A stretch of DNA of 64,000 bases from Streptomyces sp. BA2 (GTDB lineage: Bacteria > Actinomycetota > Actinomycetes > Streptomycetales > Streptomycetaceae). Made by a program: the position numbers and the translations under genes. The notes beneath the pieces were generated by a model. It was not told the origin of the DNA. It searched no databases and worked only from the letters and a program-made list of their open reading frames with translations. The stretch lies in NCBI RefSeq assembly GCF_009769735.1, contig NZ_WSRO01000002.1, forward strand, positions 8,605,001 through 8,669,000, in the 5' to 3' direction. Of this stretch, positions 8,318 through 17,201 are shown one piece after another (the stretch's first letter is position 1; every line of letters starts with the position of its first letter).

Positions 8318-9478
8318 GTGGACAGATTCGCTGCCGTCGAGCGGGCGCTGCGCAGCGCGGCGCCCCATTTGCTGCTCGATGTCGTGACGGGGGCGTTGCG
8401 GGAGCAGTACGGGGTCGAGAGGGTGGAACTGCGGCTCGCCGACTACGGCTTGACGACCCTCCAGATGGTGGAGGACGTGCCGTTCACCACCGAGTCGGTA
8501 CTCATCCATGACAGTCCGCAGGGCAGAGCCTTCGGCGCCCAGGAGCCTCGCGTCGAGTCACGGGCGCAGGGCGCGGCGACCATCCATCTGCCGGTGACCG
8601 TCCGGGGAGACCGGATGGGCGTACTCACCGTCACGTTTCCCGAAACGCGCTTTGAACTGGATCATCTGCCGGAGATGCAGCGCATCTGTCAGGCGCTGGG
8701 CCACGAGATCCTGGTCGCCGAACGCGACACCGATCTGTACCTTCTCGCGCGCAGGGCCGCCCGCCTCACTCTCGCCGCCGAGATGCAGTGGCAGCTGCTG
8801 CCGGGGCGGTCCGTGACCCGTCCGGAGTTCCAGCTGGGCGCCCATCTGGAGCCCGCGTACGCGATCTTCGGCGACAACTTCGACTGGTCGGTCTCGCCGC
8901 GCCACCTCACGCTCACCGTGACCAACGGCATGGGCCAGGGGATGGAAGCGGCCCTGCTCACCAACCTCGTGGTGAACGCGCTGCGCAACGCCCGCCGCGC
9001 CGGGCTCGACCTGCCCGGCCAGGCGAGCCTCGCCGACCAGGCCGTGTACGCGCAGTACCGGGGTGAGCTGCACGCCTCCGTCCTGCTTCTGTGCTTCGAT
9101 CTCGCCACCGGCGATGTGGAGGTCGTCGACGCCGGATCGCCCCGCATGTGGAGGTATCGAGGGCGGACGGTCGAGTCCGTCGACTTCGACGCGCAGCTCC
9201 CCCTGGGGATGTTCGAGGAGACGGTCTACGTCGCGGAGCGCCTGCGACTGGAACCGGGTGACCGCATCTTGGTGGGCAGCGACGGGGTCTACGACAGCGT
9301 CTCGAAGGCGGGGGAGCGGTACGGGGAGCGGGCCCTTGCCCGGTCTCTGTCGGCGCACCGCCTGCTGCCCGCGTCGCAGGTGCCGCAGGCGGTGCTGCGT
9401 GATCTCGGGGAGTACCGAGGTTCGTTGCCCCTGGACGATGACGCTCTGGTGGTCTGCCTCGACTGGTTCGGACGGTAG
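8318..9478 (+). CDS. SpoIIE/RsbU-type PP2C phosphatase, metal site altered
   Basis: A 386-residue soluble protein. An N-terminal sensor-like half (to about residue 150, GAF-like) is followed by a SpoIIE-type PP2C domain that in this family dephosphorylates STAS anti-anti-sigma factors. Asp186 (AIFGDNFDW), Asp322 (VGSDGVYDS) and Asp373-375 (LDDDALVV) fit the metal-binding positions. The second motif, normally D-x-x-G-H/R-G, reads TNGMGQG: Asn203 replaces the acid and Gln replaces His/Arg. Catalysis may be weakened or lost. GTG start with AGCAGGA upstream. It diverges from a sigma factor gene, supporting a stress-switch role. Confidence 0.85.
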   Translation: MDRFAAVERALRSAAPHLLLDVVTGALREQYGVERVELRLADYGLTTLQMVEDVPFTTESVLIHDSPQGRAFGAQEPRVESRAQGAATIHLPVTVRGDRMGVLTVTFPETRFELDHLPEMQRICQALGHEILVAERDTDLYLLARRAARLTLAAEMQWQLLPGRSVTRPEFQLGAHLEPAYAIFGDNFDWSVSPRHLTLTVTNGMGQGMEAALLTNLVVNALRNARRAGLDLPGQASLADQAVYAQYRGELHASVLLLCFDLATGDVEVVDAGSPRMWRYRGRTVESVDFDAQLPLGMFEETVYVAERLRLEPGDRILVGSDGVYDSVSKAGERYGERALARSLSAHRLLPASQVPQAVLRDLGEYRGSLPLDDDALVVCLDWFGR

Positions 9479-9521
9479 CCGAGGGTGGAGGACGAGCCGG
9501 CCTGAGCGCTCAGTGGCTGGT

Positions 9522-10019
9522 CTAACCGACCGAGCGCCAGGTTCTGGCTCCGTCGTTGTCCTGCTCGGAGGCGGTCGCCACTTCGCGAAAGCCCCTGAGC
9601 CCTTCGAGCAGGGCACGGCGCGCCTTGGGCGGCATGGCGTCGATGGTGGCCATCAGTATGCTCTCGCGCCGCTTTCGCAGGTCGGCGAGGTAGGCCCGGC
9701 CATGGCTGGTCAGCCGGAGCTCCAACTCCCGTCGGCTGACCGGACTGGGGGTACGTTCGATCAACCCCGTGGCCTGCAGCCGGTCGCACAGGCGGCTCAC
9801 CGAGGGGGGAGCCGAGCCCAGGGCCTCGGAGAGCATCCGCAGGTTGATGCCCTCGTCGCGGTCCAGTGCGTACAGCACGCGCAGCTGGGACGGAGACACG
9901 GGCCCGGTGGGAACGGCCTCACGTCCCCGTTCCCACATGACTTCGAGCAGTTCGATGAACTCGGAACCCGCATGAGCCGCATCCCGGGACCTGCGATCGG
10001 GTTCGGGACTCAGACCCAT
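9522..10019 (-). CDS. MarR family transcriptional regulator
   Basis: A 165-residue winged-helix repressor. The helix-turn-helix spans about residues 55-85 (INLRMLSEALGSAPPSVSRL with CDRLQATGLIERTP after it) and the wing follows (VSRRELELRLTSHGRAYLADL). Long flanking helices would form the dimer. It converges with the phosphatase gene, 43 bases apart, so it is transcribed separately. Its target is not obvious: the 344-base upstream gap ends at the stop of an unrelated operon, so only autoregulation can be proposed. MarR proteins usually sense phenolics, oxidants or antibiotics. Confidence 0.88.
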   Translation of the reverse strand: MGLSPEPDRRSRDAAHAGSEFIELLEVMWERGREAVPTGPVSPSQLRVLYALDRDEGINLRMLSEALGSAPPSVSRLCDRLQATGLIERTPSPVSRRELELRLTSHGRAYLADLRKRRESILMATIDAMPPKARRALLEGLRGFREVATASEQDNDGARTWRSVG

Positions 10020-10363
10020 ATCGATGACACTCCGATCGGCGTTGTCTCACTTGTACATCTTGCCACCGGGGCACGGTCCACACCCCGTGGCCCGGTCGGC
10101 TGACAAGGACACTCAGGTCGCGGAGCCCGGAGGACCGTGCGTGCGATGGCGGAAAGCTCCGTGAGACCGCGTCGACCCCGGCTGACTCGTCTCGGTTGAT
10201 GGGGCACGGTGCGAGGGGCGCCGGTGGATCACGCGGCACCGGATCGCATCTCGGCGCGGGCGGTTGTGCGAGGAAGCATAGTGGAAATCGGCCTGAGCTT
10301 CGCTGGCCGGTCGGTGATTCGAGAAACGATCCACCGCTGTGTGCGCCGGACCAGCAGAAGTAC
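10020..10363. other. Intergenic region, no gene recognised
   Basis: The stretch should carry the MarR gene promoter on the left and the 3' end of the VWA transcript on the right. Short palindromes such as CCGATCGG near 10031 occur, but nothing decisive. Open frames across it have no ribosome site or family likeness. Confidence 0.4.
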
Positions 10364-11986
10364 TCAGATCACGCGGAAGAGGTCGGCCGCCGCGTGGACG
10401 TCGGTGAGGTCCTCGATGGACCGGAGGTTGTCGCACAGGGCGTCGAGGACCGAGCCGGCTTCGGCGGCGGGCGGGGCGCCGATGGCCACGCCGAAGACGC
10501 GGAACCCCAGCCGGTGCTTGGCGTCGTTCCAGCCGCGCATCCATTCCTCGGTGACACCGCATTCGTCGTCGGTGAGCATCACGATGTCGCCGCGCGAGCG
10601 GGCGGCGTCGTCGAACTCCTCCTCCAGGAGTTCGGCGGCCGCCGACAGCGGCCTCTGGTAGCTGGTGCCGCCGCCGAGGAACGTCTCCGCGAAGTCGACG
10701 ACCCTGGCGATGTCGGCGGACTCGTCGGCAGGGAAGCGGAAGACCTGGAGCTTGTCGGCGGCGGCGAACAGGATGCCGACGAAGTCACGCTTGGCGTGGC
10801 GGGCCTGATCGAAGAGCGCCAGGGCGCACGCCTTGGCCCACGCCTCGCGGGTGACACCGCCCGGCCCCTCCACGTACATGGAGTGCGAGGTGTCCACGCA
10901 GGCGATGACGGCGCCTTTGCCGGTGGACTGCTCGCCTTGGCTGTCGTAGAGCATCAGTTCCCCGGCGGCGTAGCGCGCGGCGAACACCGCACGCAGCTCG
11001 GGCAGGCCCAGGTTGGCCAGCTCGGAGGGGATGACGCGGGAGAGATCGTCGCCGAGCGTGACGCCGACCAGCTCCCCGGTGGCGTTCTCCACCTTGCGGG
11101 CGCGCTCACCGTCGGCCATCTGCCGGAAGCGGCCGATCAGCTCGGCCCACTGGGCGAGACGGCTGGTGCGCAGCCGTTCGGCGAGGCGGGCGCGCTGCTC
11201 GAACGGCATCCGCTCCAGTTCGCCGGAGCCGACGCCCCAGGCCCGCATCAGCGAGGCCTCCTGCCGCACGGCGTCGGATGCCTTCGACGCCGCGTTCCGC
11301 GTGGCGGCACGGATACCGGGAGCCGCCGCCGCGATGGCCTGCTCGGCGTACTGGGAAGCCTGCCGCGCGGCTGTCTCGGCGGACTCGGCGGCCTCGACCG
11401 CCAGTTGGAGGGCCTCGGCGGCGGGGGCCGGCACGCTGCCGTCCTCGTCGGCCCGGTCGGCGGCCTTCTGGAGCGCCTCGCCCACGGCGGCCGCCGCGTC
11501 GTCCGCGTCCTGCTGGGCCTTCTTCGTCTGCTCGGCCCGTTCCTGGGCTTCGCGGGAGCGCTCGAGGAGCCGGCGCAGCTCCGGTGCCTGGGCGAGTACG
11601 GCCATGGCGGCGGCGTAGGGGTCACCAGCCGTCTCCCGGTGCAGCTCGGCGAACTCCGGCGACTCCATGAGGGAGGCGATGACCCGGTGGTTCAGCAGCC
11701 GGGACGGCGCCATCCGCGCACACTCGCGCAGCAGCGGGACGGCCTTGTACGCGGCCAGGAACACGTCGGTCAGGAGGTCGGTGGCGTACTCGTGCCGCTC
11801 GTTCAGTTCCTCGGTGAGCTCGCGCAGCCCGGCCGACTGCTCATAGGTGTCGCGCCACGCGATCTGTTCGAACCGGTCCGCGATCACGGCCGTTGTGTGC
11901 CGCTCGGGAGCGGCGACCGCCGACAGGCCGAGCCACCTCCCGGCCCGGCTCGCCAGCTCGTCGAGCCTGCTCGCGGTCTCGTCCAT
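10364..11986 (-). CDS. VWA domain protein partner of a MoxR ATPase (ViaA/CoxE-like)
   Basis: A 540-residue cytoplasmic protein. The first 350 residues are helical and charged, with an Ala/Glu-rich, probably coiled-coil part around residues 160-260. The C-terminal third is a von Willebrand A domain with the MIDAS motif IACVDTSHSM, followed by GGGTSYQRPLSAAAELL and DIVMLTDDECGV, the other metal-site loops. This layout and the gene just upstream encoding a MoxR AAA+ ATPase (17-base gap, same strand) match RavA-ViaA-type pairs, where the ATPase acts as chaperone and the VWA protein as substrate adaptor. The cellular target here is unknown. Confidence 0.88.
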   Translation of the reverse strand: MDETASRLDELASRAGRWLGLSAVAAPERHTTAVIADRFEQIAWRDTYEQSAGLRELTEELNERHEYATDLLTDVFLAAYKAVPLLRECARMAPSRLLNHRVIASLMESPEFAELHRETAGDPYAAAMAVLAQAPELRRLLERSREAQERAEQTKKAQQDADDAAAAVGEALQKAADRADEDGSVPAPAAEALQLAVEAAESAETAARQASQYAEQAIAAAAPGIRAATRNAASKASDAVRQEASLMRAWGVGSGELERMPFEQRARLAERLRTSRLAQWAELIGRFRQMADGERARKVENATGELVGVTLGDDLSRVIPSELANLGLPELRAVFAARYAAGELMLYDSQGEQSTGKGAVIACVDTSHSMYVEGPGGVTREAWAKACALALFDQARHAKRDFVGILFAAADKLQVFRFPADESADIARVVDFAETFLGGGTSYQRPLSAAAELLEEEFDDAARSRGDIVMLTDDECGVTEEWMRGWNDAKHRLGFRVFGVAIGAPPAAEAGSVLDALCDNLRSIEDLTDVHAAADLFRVI

Positions 11987-12003
11987 GCGCCCGATTCCCG
12001 GTG

Positions 12004-13206
12004 TCAGAACTGGGCCTGCACCATGCTCGCGTCCACGCCGAGCGCCTCGGTGAGAACGCGGGCGCGGACGGCGCGCTGGCGGCCGGTGACGCGGTCGATG
12101 GCGGCGGTGGAGCGGCCCGCGCCCGCCGCCTCCGCGCGCAGCGTCTCAAGACGCTTTCCCGCCATGGCGAGCTTGTTGTGGGCCTTCTTGATGACCCAGT
12201 CGCTCAGCGCCTCGCGGGACTGCCCGGCCATGGCGTCGAGCTGGGCCTCTATCTCCTCGATGGCGTCGGCCAGGTCGAGCGCCTCCTTGGCGTCGGGGTT
12301 GACCAGGTGCAGCACCTCGCGCTCGACGGTCGGCCGCTCGGCGGGGGAATCCCACAGCACATGGGTCAGGACCGACAGGTCGGTCGCGGCGACCGCAGGG
12401 CGGTCGTCGAGGTACGCGGAAGCCTGGAGCAGACGTACCGCCTGCCGCCAGCGGCGGTCGGACGCGACGAGTTCCTTGCGGCGCAGGGCGGCCCGCAGCG
12501 TGCACACCGCGTCCACGATCGCCTCAGGGACATCCACGGCCGGGACGGCTTCGGCCACGGCGTGCTGCAACGCGGCCAGTTCGACGGTGGTCCGCGTCGG
12601 TGCCTCCGGGCGGCCGACGGCGGAGCGGACCAGCGCGGCGAAGTTCGAGGGGTCTGACAGATAGCCGACCTCGATCCGTACGAGGAGCCGGTCGTAGATC
12701 GCGGCCGTGTCCTCCCCCGCGGGCAGTTCGTTGCTCGCCGTGATGGCCCCGATCAGCGGGCAGCGGATCGGTTCGCCGCCGCTCTCGGGGTGGTAGATCC
12801 GCTCGTTGAGGTAGCCCAGCGTCTCGTTCAGGGCTGCCGTGGAGCACTTGAAGATCTCGTCGATGAACGCCACGTGCGCGGTCGTGGCGCGGCCCTCGTA
12901 GACCTGGCGGTACTCGCCCCGGGCCAGCGCGGCGACGTCGACGGGACCGAACATCCTCGTCGGCGCGGTGAACTTCGACAGGAGGATCTCCCAGTACGAC
13001 GCGCCGTCGACCCGGCCCGTGAGCTCCCGGGCCATCTCGGACTTCGCCGTTCCGGGCGGGCCGAGCACCAACGAGTGCTGTCCGGACAGGAGCGTCACCA
13101 CCAGCGTCCGCACCACGTCAGCCCGCTCGTAGAAACGGTCCGACAGTTCGTCGCCGATCGCCCGCAACCTCTTGGCGGTGTCCTGCGCTTCCGGTGCCCC
13201 CACCAT
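12004..13206 (-). CDS. MoxR-family AAA+ ATPase (RavA-like)
   Basis: A 400-residue AAA+ ATPase. Walker A is VLGPPGTAKSEMARELTGRV, Walker B is VAFIDEIFKCSTAALNETLG, sensor 1 is IGAITASNELP, and ERIYHPESGGEPI follows the MoxR pattern. A C-terminal helical extension of about 120 residues resembles RavA. The reading frame continues upstream to 13488, but the ATG at 13206 has AAGGAG seven bases before it and aligns with the family start. It is the first gene of a two-gene operon with the VWA protein. It diverges from the phosphoketolase gene, 190 bases away. Likely a chaperone for metal- or protein-complex maturation; the substrate is unknown. Confidence 0.9.
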   Translation of the reverse strand: MVGAPEAQDTAKRLRAIGDELSDRFYERADVVRTLVVTLLSGQHSLVLGPPGTAKSEMARELTGRVDGASYWEILLSKFTAPTRMFGPVDVAALARGEYRQVYEGRATTAHVAFIDEIFKCSTAALNETLGYLNERIYHPESGGEPIRCPLIGAITASNELPAGEDTAAIYDRLLVRIEVGYLSDPSNFAALVRSAVGRPEAPTRTTVELAALQHAVAEAVPAVDVPEAIVDAVCTLRAALRRKELVASDRRWRQAVRLLQASAYLDDRPAVAATDLSVLTHVLWDSPAERPTVEREVLHLVNPDAKEALDLADAIEEIEAQLDAMAGQSREALSDWVIKKAHNKLAMAGKRLETLRAEAAGAGRSTAAIDRVTGRQRAVRARVLTEALGVDASMVQAQF

Positions 13207-13396
13207 TTCGCTCCTTGCCTGTACCCCGCCGGGCTCGTTCTCCGGTACGGCCCTTCGCCCGAGCACGATAGCTGTGTAGATCTCTCCCAGTGGGAACCCG
13301 GGGGCGCGGAACATGCGTCCGGCCGACTTCGGGAGGCGTGTGATGCGGCGCGCCGTTACGTTGAGCCAGGCTGGCCATTTATCGGAAGGAACAGCC

Positions 13397-15808
13397 ATGG
13401 GCGATCCCGCGGTGAACCCGGCCGTACCCGCCGCACCACCCTCTGATGCCGAACTGCAGGCCCTGGAACGGTACTGGAGGGCAGCCAATTACCTCTCGGT
13501 GGGGCAGATCTATCTGATGGACAACGCCCTCCTGAGGCGCCCCCTCGCGGTCGAGGACATCAAGCCACGCCTCCTCGGCCACTTCGGAACCTCGCCCGGG
13601 CTCAATCTCGTGCACGCGCACCTCAACCGGGTCATCAAGGCGCGACAGCTGGACACCGTCTGCATCTGGGGCCCCGGGCACGGCGGGCCCGCCGTACTGG
13701 CCAACTCCTGGCTGGACGGCACGTACACCGAGACCTACCCCGACATCACCCGCGACGAGGAGGGGATGACCCGGCTCTTCCGCCAGTTCTCGTTCCCCGG
13801 CGGAGTGCCGAGCCACGTCGCCCCCGAGACGCCAGGCTCCATCCACGAGGGCGGCGAACTCGGCTACTCCCTCTCGCACGCCTACGGCGCCGCGTTCGAC
13901 AACCCCGACCTCCTGTCGGTGTGCGTCATCGGCGACGGAGAGTCCGAGACCGGCCCGCTGGCCGCCTCCTGGCACTCCAACGCCTTCCTGGACCCGGTGC
14001 ACGACGGCGCGGTGCTGCCCGTCCTGCACCTGAACGGCTACAAGATCGCCAACCCGACGATCCCGGCCCGGCTGCCCGAGGACCAGCTCGACGACCTGAT
14101 GCGCGGGTACGGGTACGAGCCCGTGCACGTCACCGGCGACGACCCCATGACGGTCCACCGGGACTTCGCCGCCGCCCTCGACCGCTGCCTCGACGGCATC
14201 GCGGCGATCCAGCGCGAGGCCAGGGCCGCCGGGGACGCCGAGCGCGCCAAGGACGCCCCCGCGCCCCGCTGGCCCATGATCCTGCTCCGTACCCCGAAGG
14301 GCTGGACCGGCCCCAAGACGGTGGACGGCAAGCCGGTGGAGGGCACGTGGCGCGCGCACCAGGTGCCGCTGGCCAACGTCAGGGAGAGCGCCGAGCACCG
14401 CCGCCAGCTGGAGGAATGGCTGCGCTCCTACCGGCCCGAGGAACTGTTCGACGCCGACGGGCGCCCGGCATCCGGGCTCCTCGACATCGCCCCGCGGGGC
14501 ACGCTGCGTCTCGGCGCCAACCCGCACGCCAACGGCGGGCTGCTCCTGCGCTCGCTGCCGCTGAAGCCGCTCGACGAGTTCGCGGTCGACGTGGACAAGC
14601 CGGGCGCCACCCTGAACGAGCCGACGCGGGTGCTCGGCGGCTACCTGCGGCAGGTGATGGCCGACACCGCCGAGCGGCGCGACTTCCGGCTCGTCGGCCC
14701 GGACGAGACCGCGTCCAACCGGCTCGACGAGGTCTACGGGGCCTCCGGAAAGGCCTGGCAGGAAGAGATCCACGACGTGGACGAACACCTCACCCGGCAC
14801 GGGCGGGTGATGGAGATCCTCTCCGAACACACCTGTCAGGGCTGGCTCGAGGGCTATCTGCTGACGGGCCGTCACGGTCTGTTCTCCTGCTACGAGGCGT
14901 TCGTGCACATCGTCGACTCGATGGTCAACCAGCACATCAAGTGGCTGCGCACCACCCGCGAGTTGCCCTGGCGGGCGCCGATCGCCTCGCTGAACTACCT
15001 GCTGACCTCGCATGTGTGGCGCCAGGACCACAACGGCTTCTCGCACCAGGACCCCGGCTTCATCGGACACGTCCTCAACAAGAGCCCGGAGGCGGTACGG
15101 GTCTACCTGCCGCCGGACACCAACACCCTGCTGTCCACCGCCGAGCACTGCCTCGCCTCACGCGACTACGTGAATGTGATCGTGGCCGGCAAGCAGCCCG
15201 GCTTCGACTGGCTGAACCTGGACGAGGCGCGGGCCCACTGCGCGCGGGGTGCCGGTGTGTGGACCTGGGCCGGCACGGAAGCCCCCGATCAGGAGCCGGA
15301 CGTCGTGCTGGCCTGCGCCGGGGATGTGCCCACCCTGGAGGTGCTCGCGGCCGCGAGCCTGCTGCGCAGTCACCTGCCGCACCTGGCCGTGCGGGTGGTC
15401 AACGTGGTGGACATCGCGCGGCTGATGCCGGAGGGCGAGCATCCGCACGGCATGCCGGACGCGGAGTTCGACGCCCTGTTCACCCGCGACAAGCCGGTGA
15501 TCTTCGGATTCCACGGCTACCCGTGGCTGGTGCACCGGCTCGCCTACCGGCGCGCGGTCCACCCGCACATGCATGTCCGCGGCTACAAGGAGCGCGGCAC
15601 GACCACCACGCCCTTCGACATGGTGGTCGCCAACGACCTGGACCGCTACCGCCTGGTGATGGACGTCATCGACCGGGTACCGGGCCACGGCATCCGCGCG
15701 GTGGAGGTACGTCAGCGCATGGTGGACACACGGCTGCGCCACCACGCGTACGTGCGCACGAACGGCATCGACCTGCCCGAGGTGCGGGACTGGACCTGGC
15801 AGGACTGA
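13397..15808 (+). CDS. Phosphoketolase (xylulose-5-P / fructose-6-P)
   Basis: An 803-residue thiamine diphosphate enzyme cleaving xylulose 5-phosphate or fructose 6-phosphate with phosphate to acetyl phosphate and a shorter sugar phosphate. The N-terminal domain shows the family hallmarks [20 protein letters not shown] and [40 protein letters not shown] binds the cofactor and metal; [16 protein letters not shown] lies between; the C-terminal domain has [20 protein letters not shown]. Length is normal. ATG at 13397 follows GGAAGGAACA. It is monocistronic. It would supply acetyl phosphate outside the Embden-Meyerhof route; acetate kinase or phosphotransacetylase genes are not in the window. Confidence 0.96.
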   Translation: MGDPAVNPAVPAAPPSDAELQALERYWRAANYLSVGQIYLMDNALLRRPLAVEDIKPRLLGHFGTSPGLNLVHAHLNRVIKARQLDTVCIWGPGHGGPAVLANSWLDGTYTETYPDITRDEEGMTRLFRQFSFPGGVPSHVAPETPGSIHEGGELGYSLSHAYGAAFDNPDLLSVCVIGDGESETGPLAASWHSNAFLDPVHDGAVLPVLHLNGYKIANPTIPARLPEDQLDDLMRGYGYEPVHVTGDDPMTVHRDFAAALDRCLDGIAAIQREARAAGDAERAKDAPAPRWPMILLRTPKGWTGPKTVDGKPVEGTWRAHQVPLANVRESAEHRRQLEEWLRSYRPEELFDADGRPASGLLDIAPRGTLRLGANPHANGGLLLRSLPLKPLDEFAVDVDKPGATLNEPTRVLGGYLRQVMADTAERRDFRLVGPDETASNRLDEVYGASGKAWQEEIHDVDEHLTRHGRVMEILSEHTCQGWLEGYLLTGRHGLFSCYEAFVHIVDSMVNQHIKWLRTTRELPWRAPIASLNYLLTSHVWRQDHNGFSHQDPGFIGHVLNKSPEAVRVYLPPDTNTLLSTAEHCLASRDYVNVIVAGKQPGFDWLNLDEARAHCARGAGVWTWAGTEAPDQEPDVVLACAGDVPTLEVLAAASLLRSHLPHLAVRVVNVVDIARLMPEGEHPHGMPDAEFDALFTRDKPVIFGFHGYPWLVHRLAYRRAVHPHMHVRGYKERGTTTTPFDMVVANDLDRYRLVMDVIDRVPGHGIRAVEVRQRMVDTRLRHHAYVRTNGIDLPEVRDWTWQD

Positions 15809-15820
15809 TCTCCCGCCCCT

Positions 15821-16297
15821 TCACGCGAAGTCGGTGGCGGGCTCGGTGGCGTAACGGCTCATCACTTGGGCGGTCGCCTCGGGGGGGAGTGCCTGGCCGT
15901 CGGCGATCATGGCTCGCAGGTCCCGGAAGTACTGCACGTACAGGTCAGGTGTGAACGTGCTGACCATGACGGCCGGTTGGCCGGTCGTGTTGGTGAACGT
16001 GTGCGGCGCGCCGGGCGGGACCATCACGAGCGTTCCCGCGGTCGCGTCGTGGTTCGTCTCGCCGACCGTGAACCGTACCGTGCCGGAGACGACGTAGAAA
16101 CCCTCGTCGTGCTGGGCGTGGCGGTGTTGCGGCGGTCCCGGCGTGTGGGGCGCGAGGACCGATTCGGCGAGCCCGATGCGGTGCCCGGTGTTGCTGCCGT
16201 CGTCGAGGGCGCGCAGTCGCGTGGTGCCGAGGACGATCGTCTCGCCGTCGTCCGGGCCGACCACCGATACGGACGGCGGGGTGAACGAAGGCGACAC
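15821..16297 (-). CDS. Cupin domain protein
   Basis: A 158-residue single-domain cupin. Motif 1 is PPQHRHAQHDEGFYVVSGTV, motif 2 is LVMVPPGAPHTFTNTTG; His residues and Glu in these strands would bind a metal. The start is GTG at 16297 (MSPSFTPPSVSV). The C-terminal helical tail (YVQYFRDLRAMIADGQALPP) resembles quercetin-dioxygenase-like small cupins of Streptomyces. Substrate unknown; small cupins can be enzymes or sensors. It converges with the phosphoketolase gene 12 bases away and is divergent from the TOPRIM gene. Confidence 0.85.
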   Translation of the reverse strand: MSPSFTPPSVSVVGPDDGETIVLGTTRLRALDDGSNTGHRIGLAESVLAPHTPGPPQHRHAQHDEGFYVVSGTVRFTVGETNHDATAGTLVMVPPGAPHTFTNTTGQPAVMVSTFTPDLYVQYFRDLRAMIADGQALPPEATAQVMSRYATEPATDFA

Positions 16298-16437
16298 GAA
16301 TCCGCTGATCCGCTCGTTCGTCCGGATCGCGATCGCCGCCTACCAGGATGCCTACCGGGACTGAGTACGCCGGGCATGGCGACCGGCGCTGTCGAATATC
16401 GCGTGCCGTGGCGTCGGCGAAGGTGCAGACTCGCTGC

Positions 16438-17058
16438 ATGGCGGAGGACATGGGGGCGTTCCGGGACGCGGTCGACGACTGGGCGGCCGGCGGGCCCGGC
16501 GAGCCGGCCCGTGAGCTGGCTGTCCAGGTGGGGGTGCGGACGGCGGTGCTGCTGGAAGGGCCGAGTGACCGCGCGGCCGTTGAGGCGCTGGCCGCGCGGC
16601 GTGGCCGGGACCTGGCCGCCGAGGGGGTGTGCGTCGTGTCGATGGGCGGGGCGATGAGCATCGGCCGCTACACCGAGCTCCTCGGCCCGCCCGGCCTCGA
16701 CCTGCGTCTGGCGGGACTGTGCGACGTGGGGGAGCAGCGCTTCTACGACCGCGGTCTGGAGCGGGCAGGGGCGCCCCGCCGGGACTTCTTCGTGTGCGTG
16801 TCCGACCTGGAGGACGAACTCATCCGCGCGCTGGGCACGGCAAGGGCCGAGGAGATCGTCGGGAACGAGGGCGACCTGCGGGCCTGGCAGACCTTCCTGC
16901 ACCAGCCCGCACAGCACGATCGGCCCCGGCAGCAGCAGTTGAGGCGCTTCCTCGGTACGAAGAAGGGCCGCAAGATCCGCTACGGCCGCCTCCTCGTCGA
17001 GGCCCTCGACCCCGAACTGACACCGGCCCCGCTCGACGACCTCCTCACGACCTTGTGA
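16438..17058 (+). CDS. Stand-alone TOPRIM (OLD-like) domain protein
   Basis: A 206-residue soluble protein made almost wholly of a TOPRIM fold. The glutamate motif is AVLLEGPSDRAAVEALAARR (Glu40, with the ExxSD pattern of OLD-family nucleases); a central GLCDVGEQRFY (Asp96) and FFVCVSDLEDELIRALG (Asp123, Glu125, Asp126) supply other acidic positions, although the classical second DxD Asp is Gly98 here. Basic residues KKGRKIRYG lie near the end. The ATG at 16438 is chosen as the first Met after a non-homologous lead-in. No ATPase domain is attached, unlike OLD nucleases. A NACHT NTPase follows 143 bases downstream on the same strand. Nuclease or nucleotidyl transferase activity is possible but unproven. 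Confidence 0.75.
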   Translation: MAEDMGAFRDAVDDWAAGGPGEPARELAVQVGVRTAVLLEGPSDRAAVEALAARRGRDLAAEGVCVVSMGGAMSIGRYTELLGPPGLDLRLAGLCDVGEQRFYDRGLERAGAPRRDFFVCVSDLEDELIRALGTARAEEIVGNEGDLRAWQTFLHQPAQHDRPRQQQLRRFLGTKKGRKIRYGRLLVEALDPELTPAPLDDLLTTL

Positions 17059-17201
17059 GCCCCGAGGCCGCTGACGCCCGCTGACGCCCGCTGACGCCGA
17101 CGCCGCCGGGACCCGGCGTCCCCCGTTCCGCCTTGCCGGTCGTACCCCGGCTGGGACAATGTGCGGCACCAGCCAGGGCGCGGCGGACGGGGGCGCGACT
17201 G

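Noticed and set aside
10196..12664. Long plus-strand open frame of 822 codons opposite the VWA/MoxR genes
   Set aside because: Gly/Arg/Ala-rich composition with no domain; it is the antisense shadow of two well-supported genes in GC-rich DNA.
13379..15148. Reverse-strand frame of 589 codons opposite phosphoketolase
   Set aside because: Antisense to a gene with complete catalytic motifs; composition is that of a shadow frame.
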